Assembly (NCBI GenBank): GCA_025266875.1 | Contig: JALLLT010000045.1 | Span: forward strand, 1 to 64,000 | Origin: Fennellomyces sp. T-0311 | Taxonomy: Eukaryota > Mucoromycota > Mucoromycetes > Mucorales > Lichtheimiaceae | Reading direction: 5' to 3' | DNA length: 64,000 nt | Part shown: positions 31,555 through 43,483 of the stretch, piece by piece | Layout of the letters: every line of letters begins with the position of its first letter | How positions within the stretch are numbered: position 1 is the stretch's first letter | Made by a program: the position numbers and the translations under genes | Notes under the pieces: model-generated | Database searches by the model: none | Seen by the model: the letters and a program-made list of their open reading frames with translations, nothing else | What the model was told of the DNA's origin: nothing

Positions 31555-31936
31555 TGTGGGAAATAAAAGGGACGATGAAAATGACAATGGAGAGGTGGTA
31601 AATGAATGAGCAGCTCGGATATTTTAAAAAAGAGGGAACAATGGGCGCGAAAAAAAAAGTCTGCATGACACACGGACGTTACGTGGATGATGTTAGGTTA
31701 CGCGCGATCGCCGTCTTATGAGGAATGTTGCTAGATTCGTGATCGGAGCAACACAGGTATGCGCCACACGTTCTCTTTAGACACTCTGTCAATTGATCCA
31801 TTTATTCCACTGGTACTGCTTATTACTTAACATCATAGGAGAGGGAGAAAGAAAGAGAAAACCATATGTACTACATAACAAAAGAGAAGAAAAAAGAGGC
31901 GTTTCGATGCATTGAAAAGAAGAAATTTACAAATGC

Positions 31937-31967
<31 letters not shown>

Positions 31968-32015
31968 GTATAAAAGGCGTGCAAACTGAAAAAGAAAAGA
32001 AAATGAGTGTGTAAG
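31555..32015. repeat. Spacer with (TG)n microsatellite
   Basis: About 460 bp between the kinase start and the transcription factor stop. A TG dinucleotide run spans about 31937-31964. The rest is the kinase promoter and leader plus the 3' end of the transcription factor. No gene seen. Confidence 0.6.
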
Positions 32016-33850
32016 TTATGTGTAAAACGATTGATGGTAAAAGGATAGTGGGTCGATGACATTGATACTGTAACAATCTTCGTCTTGAGGCATGATTTGG
32101 AAAGCTGAGTCGTGCGTAGCAGTAATGTTTTGAAAATAATCCGTTGATGGATGGACCGTTGGTGTGATGGGATCATCGCCGTTGCGGATCACTGGAAGAA
32201 AGCTGGTTAGGTGTTGAGAATGGCTGCTGTTAAAGGACGACGACGAAAAACTGAGCCCGCTGTACCGCTTCTGATCGACATCGTCTACCTCTTCTTCATG
32301 ATTATTGAATTTGCCTTGAAGAATCGCTTCTCGTAGCGCGTTCAAACTGGTCGTCAACGTCATATCGAGTTTTTCGCAGAGAAATGCTGAATGTGACAGC
32401 CAGTCGCAAAGCCATTGGATCGTTCCACCGCTATCCTCTTCAAATGCAACCCAAGTAGCGTATGTCTCAATCAAATCCGTTGTCGCCAATTTGAGTGCCA
32501 GCAGCAATACCGGTTGCCCAGCAACCATATAAAACCCAGTCGATATCAATGTGTATACGCTTTGTTGTATCCTAGCTGCCGTCGCTAAACATTCCGACAA
32601 AGTTGAACGTTCTTCCAATGGTGTGGTCTCTTGCATCGACAATCGGAGTGAGAGACAATCACTCAAAAGCAAGAGACATGTTGAAAAGAACGCATCGTAA
32701 TCCCCTAATGTCGAATTGTTGGTATAGAGATGACGTGGCAATGCCAATTTCCAGTATACAAGGGACTGTTTCAACTTGGATGCAATCGTCGGTGTAAAGA
32801 CACACGTCGTCAATTCGTTGTGGAGCATGGCCAGCTTTGCCAATTCGACAAAATTGGTCATGATAAGCGTGTCATTGGATACCAAGTACTGTATATCATG
32901 GAATAGTCTCCGTTCGTTATACGATGTCATCCATTGCTCGCACAAGACGCTTCTTGTTTGTTGACCGAGTAACGCCATACTAACGTACAACACCCATCGC
33001 ACTATGCATGTATCACGATTCTCTTGCAAATGTTCAACGATGACACTGGCTTGTTCCAAGTAAGTTGGGGAAGGAGCACAAACGGTGATTTCCTGGTACT
33101 TGTGAAGCAGCAATAAGGTTTGTACGGCACTTAGGGAATGCTGATCGATGTGGTGTGCTTGTTGATAATAATTGGATGGAGTGGGCAAATTGGACAACTC
33201 GGCGGGACAAATGTGGTACAAAAGCGTAAAGAGAGCGGAGTATACCGACAGCGTGGATGGTTGTTCATGCAGTACCGGAAAGTAGGGATGTACATAGCGC
33301 GTATACGCTTGAAATAGAACGTGCTGAGTATCTTGGGATATACGCTCCCAATGAGCATGTGCATTGCTGTTAACAATCGGTGGCACGTTATTGGTATTTT
33401 GAACCGACGTAGATCCAAATACGGGAAATTGATCGCAAATAGCGCGCATCAACAATGCATTCTTGCTCAGCGTAAGGTCAAGTGGCCGTTGTTCCAGCCT
33501 TAAGGGGCTGACGCTTGGTTCCACCGATAGGTCCAGACTGTAACCATGCCCTTCATCAGGTAAATTTGATGTTTCCTCCTTGGAATTGTTTGAAAACACG
33601 CAAATTACATTGGCCTTGCGACAGTTGGAGCATACACCAGATCCTGGAATACCGATGTCGCATCTAATTGGGTCGAAAAAAGTTAATTATGTAAATTTAA
33701 ATAAAATGTAGCAAAAAAAAAAGCAACTCACTTTGATTTGCGCTGTCTACAAAAGTCACACGCACGCGAGACTTTCAACTTTTTGTAACGACTTGGATCG
33801 TTCATGTCAATGAAATAGTACTCGACAGGTTTCTTTTTGCGGTTTGCCAT
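32016..33850 (-). CDS. Zn2Cys6 fungal transcription factor
   Basis: Exons 33850-33732 and 33663-32016 give 588 residues. The binuclear zinc cluster is at residues 31-61 with six Cys (31, 34, 41, 51, 54, 61): CDFCRQRKSKC then CSNCRKANVIC. An intron splits the cluster just before Cys41. A basic N-terminus precedes it. The region from about 150 to 450 (WERISQDTQHVLFQAYTRYVHPYFPVLHE) matches the middle homology (fungal-specific TF) domain. It should bind CGG-type sites in nuclear DNA; target genes cannot be read from the sequence. The start ATG is the first in frame. Confidence 0.92.
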
Positions 33851-36800
33851 TGGGGAAGGCTTAATCTGTCAGACTGTTTAATGGTAAATAAAAGAACGGG
33901 GGGAGAGAAAAAAAAAAGGTGTGGAGCAAAACAGCGCGCCTTAAAATATAGAAACTTTTCCGTGGGCCCAGGCTGCCGGGCCGCAACTCTCTATTTGGCA
34001 TATGGTGTGATCGGATACTCTTTACAAACTCCAAATAGACTCCCCCATTGGACACTTGGTTTCCTAATTGTGTAAGGCCCGCAAACTGTTTTTGGACACG
34101 TACATATTTTTTTCGAGGGGTGATGGTTTAAATGACCGGGTCGGTGGAAAAAGTTGTTCATTTGACTCAAAATCATTGGACTACCGTATTAGGATGACAC
34201 TATCCATTATGTTGCCGAAGAAAATATCCGATGTCTATTACTTTTTCAAAGCGTCGTACAAGCGCTCACTATTAAGAAAAAAGCGGGAAAATCTCTTTCT
34301 TATGATCTTGTATGTTCCTGAAAAAAAAGTAAGCTTCCAGCCACTTTCAGTTGTGTATCTCCCCCCATTGAAAAAGTCTAATTATTCCAAAGGGATATGC
34401 AAAGGGACTATCGAAGTGGCTGGCGCATGTGCATTTCCTGCACTATGCATATTTTTCTATGATCAAACTTTTGAATCACATGCCGCTGCTTATCGTGAAA
34501 ATCGACTAATACCCCCATTTTGCATGAAAAATATCAATAACGGGATTTCTCGGTAACGGAACTTTTTTTCTTGTAATAATCGATTATAAGTAATTTGCCG
34601 TAACTTTTTTTCTGACATAATCAATCAACGGGTCAGTTACGTAAAGTCGATCTTCCCTATAATATATTGACTAAGCGTGAATTCCATGTTTTTGGATAAT
34701 AATCCAACTTATGCAACGTAACGGAGATACAGCTTTCAATCAGGGCATTCCGGTAAAACATAAACAAAGTGGCTAGAACATCGATCGAATAAACCAAAGA
34801 TTGGGTCGATTTGTTTTGTTGTTCTGTCGGGGTGGTGGGGGGGAATATGTAAGGGTGAACCTTACCTTAGCGTTAATAAAAATTTCCATATATACTTGGC
34901 TGATTTTCGGAAGGACATTTAAGAAAAAGAACTTGCTGTACACTTCTCTTACATAATTTTTTGAAAAAAGTTCTTTTTTTATGTTCGAGCCTTGTTTAGC
35001 ATTGAGAAAAAGAAGAAACTGAGTGTAACAATGAAATCAACATGTAACCTACCGCTAAGCCCTTGTGAATAAGTAGTTTTCCATTGTTCCTAATTTATCA
35101 ATCAGGTCAGCTGGTTACATTCCAACCCTTATTTTGACAGCTATATTTTTAGGGTATACCCAAGCTTTCTTAAACGCAAAAACTAATTGGCAAACACGCT
35201 CCAAACTTTTTTCCAGTTCATTCATAAATGATTGTGGGAAGTATAATCACTTTTTTATTCGTTTGGTAAAAAAATCGCAACACATATCCGGAACTACCCG
35301 ACAGTTTTCTTATCGCTGGGCTAGACCCGATGAGGTCTTCTTTCTCGGCGTTACTAAAGCGACCTCTCCCGAAATAAGGAGGTTGATCGTCATTGGTATT
35401 ATCTGTCCGTGGTTTCGATCATATCTGCAAAAATGTCTTTTTTTTTTAAAGTTCAACTTTCCGATAACTAATCTTGAAAACCGGGCGTGTGATCAAAACA
35501 AAACTTTTTTCACGGCGTTTTACATCGAAATAAGCTATTTTATTTGTTATGAATACAAATATATATATATATACTATTTTTACAACGCATGCTGCAACTA
35601 CTGCGTTTTCGCTTTGATGAAGTACGAACAATATATACTTGATAATAAAAAAAATCCATCGATTTAGTATACACATGGGAAAATCATGCATGTATTTACC
35701 TTTAATTCAGCCAAGAGAAACAAATTTGATAAACAGGACAAGATATATGATACGGAAACACGTGCACGTATATAGCAAGTTCCATGGTGATGGCGTGATA
35801 TTTAACTTTTATCCGCGGCAAACTGATATTGATCGTCGGTCTTGTGGAGGGGAAATGGGATAGTCAAAGCAACTGGGGTTTGCATTTTAATATGGTTCTA
35901 ATGAAATAATCAGCATATTCGCGCTTTGGTCACGATGATCGAAGTAAAAGAACACGACGATCGGCTTTGGGACATTGATCAGCAGCCACATGAAAAAATA
36001 GGAGGGGGCTGGAGGCGCATTTTATTTGCTCTTTTTTCCATGTGCGCGAAAAGAACACCTTACAGATTGTTCTGACAGTTGACAGCGTCTATTATCTTCC
36101 TCTGAGAAAAAAAGACACTGTAGGGCAAATATCTATAGTTCGCTCATATAGCATAATGGATTGTTCTTTAGAAAAGAGCTGTTCGCGGAGAATGCTATGC
36201 GTACCAAGAAAACAGTCTTATTAAGGGACTAATGCACTGTAGACAATGCAAAATAGTAACAAGGAAGAAACAAATAGTGTAAATACTCAAATTTTGACAC
36301 TATACTATTCCTTTCATTTCAAACCGAACATACGCCACCCCCACTTTTTTAACCCCCTTAAACTTTCTGCAAGTGATGCTAAAAGTTGTTATTGACTGCA
36401 TCACTTGTTTCTCTGTGGCTATTTTGCTAGGCAATAATTCCTTCTAGTGCTGTCCATTCTGTGTTACTTGCTTTTTTTGAATGAAGGTTCAAATCAATGC
36501 ACAGGTATCAATCGAAAAAAATATTCCCAGCAAAGCATTTTTTTCTTTGTTCAATGGATACCTTATCACTTAAAATGTTGGTTGTGCCGAATTCTAATTT
36601 GTGTTTGGTACTGTAAACTTATGCTGGTATCGGACGATTGATCGGCAAAATAGTAAGCATTAAAGTTTCCGTAGAAAAAGCAGCCTTGGCGACGGTGGCG
36701 TGACAGATAAAGAAGAAACCATTTTATCAGATCTGTTCATGTCGTACATTATCCGTGGACTTGATTCCAATGGAATGGATTCATAAACTTATGCATAGAT

Positions 36801-38005
36801 CATACCGAATACTTGGTATATGAATTGAAAAATACATATATATACATGTCGTCGACATTAGTTTTATTGGTAATAGTAATATGCGCCGGCTTCAGCCTCA
36901 ATCAGCATCACCCCCAACGTGCACGGATATCTAATTGAAAAAGGCATTTATCAAAAAACTATGCCCAACAAAGTTTTACGTAGCTTTGAAAAAACTTATC
37001 GGGTTGGGACACGTTTTTCTTGGATCGAACACCCGGATGACGACTGTACTACAATAGTAACGGATCCAATGCCGTTGATGAATCAGCTGATAACAGCGAT
37101 ACTTCCCTCATTCAGTATAATCTTGTATAGTGTCAAACTGTGTGAGAAAAGCAACTGCAAAAAACGTTCTCTTGGTTGTCCACGCCAAACGTTATACATT
37201 GAATAAACAAAAATCCTGATTCGTATATTGTCACGGTCCTTTACAACCCATTTACTAACTCAAAATGATACTCGTACAAAGTCAAGACCATATATAGCGA
37301 AATAAAGCGGTACTTTTTTTTTGAAAAAAAATGTTGGGCATAATTACACATGCTTACGTACAGCTTAACGGAGAATTATTTTTTTCAAAATGGCCTGACC
37401 GTTTGATACAGTAACTTTAATATACGCAACGTGGTGCTGTATAAGTATCACTCAAACTGATCTGAACACTAATATACTTATTGTGGAAATGCAGGTGACT
37501 AAATAGTTCCAGACCAATTGTTAATTGAGGATTAGTAACTGATAAAAACAACGTGGCTCATGGTTGTATGGGAATTTGGGATGATCGGCCCCAGATGCGG
37601 ATGGTATCAAGAAGTGTACGACACTTCTTTTTCTGTGTCACAAATTCGTCATACTCTGGTTTTATGCTGGGTTCCAGTCTTCATGTTCCACTCAGCCCTG
37701 TTTTGTAACCGGCCAAGAAGACCCCTAGGTGTGTTAATAAGTGATGACTGTGTTTGATACCCACTTGGTAATGATAGCTAATCCGAGATCCTGCTGAAAA
37801 TGGGTTTGTAATGAGGCAGATCGGTTTAGACGAGTGCGCGCGTCTGTATACGATGTGATAGTTGCCAAGCCATTGTGCAAGTGAGGATGTTGACAACATG
37901 CATACGTTTACGCAATACGTGCTACCATGAAAATCTCAAGTTGCACAAGGAGGAGCGGAGCGAGTGCCGGGCTTTTTTCCCCAGCCAGCTTGTACTTTAA
38001 CAAAA
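33851..38005. other. AT-rich gene-poor island
   Basis: About 4.1 kb without a recognisable gene. Plus-strand frames of 162 codons (34068-34556) and 177 codons (35134-35667) are long for AT-rich DNA but have no family signature. Inverted pair CTATTTGG/CCAAATAG at about 33992 and 34031; two similar blocks (GTAACTTTTTTTCT-like) at 34552-34585 and 34599-34625. Probably decayed mobile DNA. Confidence 0.4.
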
Positions 38006-38255
38006 ATGTCTGAAGTACCAGAGATTAATCAAACACGACGGGAAGATCATGGACTTAAATTAAAACGACAAGCCGCAGCCACGGCATTGCAGCAACATTC
38101 TGTACTTGCGCTGCATTCCGTACGCGACATCGAGGTAAGAAAAAAAGTCTTTAAAAGATACGTGGGTTGCTGATAACCAAGCAAAATAGACGCCGGCAAG
38201 GACAAGGCTCAAAATGATGTGGTATAAAAAAAAAGGCAGCACGGATTCTTTTTGA
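38006..38255 (+). CDS. Small 64-residue protein of unknown function
   Basis: Exons 38006-38134 and 38190-38255 splice in phase 0 (donor GTAAGA, acceptor AAATAG) to a 64-residue charged, mostly helical protein beginning MSEVPEINQTRREDHG and containing HSVRDIETPARTRLK across the splice site. Codon use and clean splicing suggest a real gene. I do not recognise the family. It converges on the 729-aa gene, with under 100 bp between stops. A longer product through an A9 run at 38226-38234 cannot be excluded. Confidence 0.5.
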
Positions 38256-38352
38256 CTTGGAGCTTACAAAGCGTGTTTGGAAGTGTGTTGACGGATATCC
38301 CACAGCAGCCCAAACATTACAAAATTATTCGAAAGAGTAGCCGATGATTTCT

Positions 38353-41181
38353 TTACGAGAACAGTGGTTCGCACTTTTCAATGAGAAGCAGCAAGCATTT
38401 GACATATTCCACCAGAGTTTGCGGCTGATCCTTGGGTCCCAAAATGTCGTCCACCGTCCACGAAGCTAGTTTTCCTGCAGAAACACCAAGATTGGAGCGG
38501 AACGGTTCATCATGATTGGTGTAATAAACCTGTACCGTTGTGTTTTACTATGCGCTCTCTCTCTCCTTTTGGATCTGTGCTTTTCTTTACCTGCAAATCA
38601 TACCAGACTTGGCCCTTGCCGGTCATGCCAAGGATCTTCTCGACACCGTAACCCGTGGTAGGTTGCGGCTTTAGGGGGATACGCTCAACGCGCGTAATCT
38701 CCACGATGAACGGGAAATGGATTCGGTAACGCGTCTTTTGCTTGTGCAGGATATGGTCAACTTTCAGAAAGTCGCGCACGTTTTCAAAGGTCATTTGGTT
38801 GGTGATTGGGCTAATATATCGCCATGTTAGAAGATACGGGCGGGTTATCAAGGCAGTGGGATGCACCTACCACACCGACACCTTTTTGATAAAGGTGCTG
38901 TAGGGTCTGACGTCAACACGTCCCAGTTCTTGGCACGACAGAGACATTTGGAAATCGAATTTGCTGTATACAACGTTGGCGTGCGCGCTTGAGTCCCTCC
39001 CCGTCCCCACCACAAGAAAAAGAAAAAGACTTACCGATCCAAGGATACCCAATCGATTTCGGTCACCTTTGTCTTGCGAGTGATGACCTTGCGCAACTCG
39101 ACAATGCCCTGGTTCATAATCATGATGACGGGCTTGTATTCGAGTGTGGGTTGGTTGCGTGCTTGCGCATGGATTTCAAAGCAGCCGGTGTGGTTGAATG
39201 GTTTTGGCAGAATCTCCGAGATGGTTTGAATGATATCTTCTGACGCCGTGGTCAAGTCATTAAACACTGGCTTGACGCCGTGTTCCTTGACCACCAAGTC
39301 CTTAATATCTCTGAATTCCCAGATCTTCTTTTGGATATCGCTGGCGAGATTGGTCCACAGCACCTTGCCAAGCTTGGCTTCCAATTGAATCTCTCCCTTG
39401 AAACCGCGCAACCCTTCCAGCCCCTCCGTCAGCGCCGTTTGCATGTTGTTCAGATTATACACTTTTGCCCTATGTACACATACGCAATCAGTCATCAATC
39501 CGACGCAAATCAGATTTCTTACATTTCCAGCAGGTTCTGATGCGGTTGATGAACAGCAGCATCTGCCTGTTGCGACGTCAAACGCAGGACGCGGCGCGAA
39601 TGAGGTTGGGGTGTTGGCTCTTTGACAGGAACATAGCGCCGATTGTTTGGCAACGCAGGGAAATCTTCTCGCGGAGGAGACTGTTGTTGCTGTGCACGAC
39701 TTGTGGGAGACGGGGTGGACGGAAGAGACGCATAGTTGTTGATAAAGGCGCGATTCTCGCCCCAAAGAGGAGCTTCCATGTTGCTATGGGTATTGGGCAA
39801 TGAACGACGATGCTGCGCATTTGTGGAAGAAGAAGAAGAAGACTGTTGAACCCAGGTGGGACGGGGAGGTATAGGTCGTTCTTGTTCGACAGATTGTTCG
39901 GGCACGTTCAAGAGATCTTTTGGTTTTTGATAAGCGCCCGTTTTGGGATGTCTGAACACTGGCAATAACACATGCATCGGCCGGAGGGAGTCGTGGTACA
40001 GCAGGTCCACGAATGCCTTGTGTTTGTATCGATTGAGGTTGCAAAAATACAGACCGTATTCCGCGGATTGTGTGGGGTAATGGACGCAAGGTACCACGTT
40101 GGTAGGTCGTCGACGTCGTTTCTGTTGGAGAGATGCGCATGAGAGGTGTTGCAATACGCATAAGGATCAAAACGTACGTATAAGGTTTGGATGTTTTGGA
40201 ACCGTTGAACGGCTTCCTTGACCTGATCTGCATCGGTACCGACGATGCGCACTTCCTATACATTGCATCAGCCTTGGCCTTTTATGCACATCCCGGGTGC
40301 TGGTGCTTACGCGTCCTTCAAGAGTGCACTCGGTATCGGTGTCTTTGCCGACCAGCACCAGGTAATCGGATGCCTGCAAGTTTGAAAGAGGAGGACCGGT
40401 CAATACGTCTTTGGGGTTGGTGATGTTTTTGGAAAACGTAAATGATGCGGTGATCTCGTTGGTAGCCTCGTCGTCGCTTGAATCGAGATCATAAATGTCC
40501 ACATGCGCAATCTTTTCCTTGACTTCATCCAAATCGTCCAGGTCCAGGGGTCGACCAACCACCTTTGATGCGACCGTGGACGGTGCACGGGAATTTGTCG
40601 GTGCATCTTGGTACGCCTCGGCCGCCTTCACCATATCCAATGTCGGAAACGTGCCGTACAACATATCCTCGTCAATCTCGGAAGTCTAAAGCAAACAGAT
40701 GAGAAAGACGCGTCTGGCCTGCCTTTTGGCGCTTTACCAGTCGACCCAGTAAGCCTGTTCCGATTTGCATGCCGCTAAAAAAAATGTTGTCAGTAAACGC
40801 TCATCTGAGCGGCGCCACGCGGAAACTCACGCTCGGTCACATAGCTCTTGAGACCGACCAGATACGTCAAAGTACTGCAAAGAAAACCAGTTACAACGCG
40901 TGTTTCCTCGAGTCATTTCTCATTCTCACCTGGTCTTGAAAGTTGAAAGTGATTGCTGTCTTTGTTTGTGTGGCTAATTCTCTGCAAATCAATGAGCAAC
41001 AGGTTCTCCCAGGCCCATTGGGCAGGAGCTTACTCGAGTTTGTGGCTCCACTTTTTGTAAAGCGGAGGAGTAATGTGCGTGAAGCTGAACACCTTAACAT
41101 TGGCTAAAAAAAAAGGTGGACCACTGCATTCAATTATGGGCTTTTGCTTGAATGATGCGCCAAACACTCACGTTGGACCAT
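38353..41181 (-). CDS. Conserved-looking fungal protein, 729 aa, unassigned
   Basis: Twelve exons on the minus strand: 41181-41172, 41103-41034, 40981-40930, 40874-40831, 40774-40738, 40685-40311, 40255-40178, 40121-39523, 39469-39035, 38963-38871, 38810-38591 and 38529-38353. All join in frame. The first coding exon is only 10 nt. Features: N-terminal globular region (MVQPNVKVFSFTHITPPLYK), acidic middle, a KH-like strand-helix segment (VRIVGTDADQVKEAVQRF), a Ser/Pro/Gln-rich linker (about 40050-39530) and a long C-terminal alpha/beta domain rich in hydrophobic strands. It may belong to an uncharacterised fungal DUF family with KH-like domains; I cannot confirm this. Function unknown. Splicing consistency makes the gene itself convincing. 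Confidence 0.75.
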
Positions 41182-41608
41182 GGTGCAACGGTTTTTTGAA
41201 AAGAACGCACGGTGTGCTCTGACACGCTCCGACAGAAAAATCTTTTTTGGCAACGTTTCATAACAACTATCAGTCGCTCGATCTCTTTACTTCCTCTCAG
41301 CGTCTCGTAGCCTGCGCCAGACCCGCCATACGGTCGAATGCCACTCCCACCAACGTGGATACATCAAAAAGAGGTGCATCACGTGGTGCCAACGCTCGGC
41401 GCTCGGTCCTTTTGTTCATCCGCACCAATTTGCCAAGATTAATGCACCTGCTTATATATATATATATATATTGGTCGCTTGGACACCCCGTTGCAGCGCT
41501 ATATTTGGAAAGCGTCTACGCGGCAATGCCTATTTAAGAATGGATGCTACTCGATTAATACATACACGAACGTCGCTCGTTCTCTTCATTCTCTTCTCAT
41601 CAGGCACC
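41182..41608. promoter_or_regulatory. Divergent promoter region
   Basis: 427 bp shared by the 729-aa gene (-) and the lipase gene (+). A TA run (about 41453-41471) lies 140 bp before the lipase start. An open frame here (41247-41537) has no protein signature. Confidence 0.4.
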
Positions 41609-43066
41609 ATGGACGAAGTAACGCTTATCGTTCTGCAGCACGGATTTATGGGCAACACCGGCCATATGGCTCATATCGAGCGCGAATTGACAAATGTCAC
41701 CTCCGATCAATCCGTTTCAATCGTCGGTTTACACCGCCTCCTTTTTCTCAACCGTGTGCTTACTTTTGATATCAAATTGTAGCTCAATGTCCAAGCGAAT
41801 GAAGGAAAATACTCATACGATGGCGTAAGTTCTTATTTTCGCAAGGCTTGTTCTGGTAACTGATAAAAACCATGTCGATAGATCGATATTTGCGGAGAGC
41901 GCTTGGCTTTGGCGGTACGTACGTCAAAACAAAAAAGTGCGGCTTTCGAAACTAATAGGGTGCATGCGTACGTATTTAGATCCAAGATCATATTCAGGAA
42001 ATAGAACTGGAAGGATCCAAAAAGGTCAAACGATTCGTCATGATCGGCTATTCGTTGGGTGGGTTGATGGCACGGTACGCTATTGGAATTCTTGGTGAAG
42101 CTGGGTTTTTCGACACCGTCGAACCATTGGTACGTTTGTTTACCTTTGTAAAAAAAAGGGAAGAAAAGAATAGAGCATGCAACTTATCAACTAGGCAGTA
42201 TTATATCACTTTTGCAACACCACATATGGGCATCCGACGCGAAGCAACGTCGAAATCCAATCGATTCTACAATTACCTTTTCGGTCACATGTTATCACGT
42301 AGTGGAGAGCAACTGTTATTTCGGGATGAGCAAAAGATACTCAACGTTATCTCAGATCCGAACAAACCATTTTATCAATACTTGAGCAAATTTAAAGTAC
42401 GTCGAGCCTACGGCAACTTGATCAATGATCGAACAGTACCCTATTGGACAGCAGCCATGGAAACAGTCGATTACACGGATGACCCAGAAAACAGCGAATT
42501 GTATGTACATTTTTGCTCTTAGCATACATATCTCCGTTTGATACGAACTCGTTTGTCACAGAATGTTTGACCAAGATTACGAGTCCATCGTAAGTTCAGT
42601 GGATGATCAGAAAAGCGCCAAGAAACGAACCAGATCGTCCGTCGGGCTTGTACGTATTATCTTTATGGCAACATTATCACCATTAGCGTTACCTATTGCC
42701 ATCGCATACGTTGGTACAACCAGTGCTCTTTCGCAAGCAAGATCCAAAAGATTATTAGAAACGAAATATACCAAGTCGCATAGTGATAGCTTCACAACAA
42801 CAACAGCATCATCATCATCAACATCGTCCGATAATAATACTTCTTCGACAACAAGGCTGTCCGGTGCTTCTTGGCGGCCCATGGACCTTTTATTACCGGA
42901 ACAAATTGAGATCCAGAGTAATCTGGAAGCATTGGATTGGGAAAGAGTTATGGTTTATATCGATGGAGTGAATGCTCACGGAAGCATTGTTTGTCGACAA
43001 GGCTGGCTTACAAACGATGGAGGTCGTGCAGTAGTACAACATTTGGTCGATACGTTAGTTATATAG
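41609..43066 (+). CDS. ROG1-like serine esterase/lipase (DUF676)
   Basis: Exons about 41609-41722, 41783-41824, 41882-41914, 41980-42129, 42199-42500 and 42562-43066, about 381 residues. The alpha/beta hydrolase core shows the oxyanion strand VLQHGFMGN, YDGIDICGERLA, the nucleophile elbow MIGYSLGGLMARY (Ser about 88) and FATPHMGIR, all typical of fungal ROG1-type putative lipases acting on lipid esters. A likely acid is in NLINDRTVPY and the His in NAHGSIV. A hydrophobic stretch (IIFMATLSPLALPIAIAYV) may anchor it to membrane. The end of exon 1 is uncertain: the in-frame donor is GTCGGT, while the better-looking GTTTAC 4 nt on breaks frame. Confidence 0.85.
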
Positions 43067-43312
43067 TAGACACCGCATACCCAATCCTTTTTTCGTAAAC
43101 ATATACCAACATAGAGTCTGTTACATTGCATGACAGTTATATATATATATATATATAAGTTTCTTCCAACCAGAAAAAAAAACGAGCGGTTGCTATGGTG
43201 ATTTAATGGTTACACGAAAATCTCCAGGACAACTTGAAATGCCGCTGGCATATAAAATTGTCAAATTTTCGAGGCCTCCTGAAGCTCCTCCTCTTACTTT
43301 CAAAGTCTAAAG

Positions 43313-43483
43313 GTAATGCATCCATCCATCCATCCATCTGTAGCGAGGTTGTCACTTGCAAAGCTTTTTGAGCCACTGGCATGGGACATAAAAGCAATGC
43401 TTTTATGAATCGTTTATTGTTGGACGACACTCATTTAAGCTGTTCTTGCTTTGTAACTAATTTTCATTTTGGGGAATCTCTAG
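43313..43483 (+). other. Probable 5'UTR intron of the uS8 gene
   Basis: GTAATG donor at 43313 and CTCTAG acceptor at 43482-43483 immediately before the start codon, with a GTAACTAAT branch-like site about 30 nt upstream. It contains a (CATC)n run and a hairpin CATAAAAGC-AAT-GCTTTTATG (about 43386-43406). Confidence 0.55.

Noticed and set aside
34068..34556. 162-codon frame as a real gene
   Set aside because: No motif, no splice context or promoter logic, and the surrounding DNA looks like decayed repeats.
39580..40263. Alternative minus-strand frames of 80-159 codons within the 729-aa gene
   Set aside because: They overlap the frame that joins all twelve exons and run through its introns.
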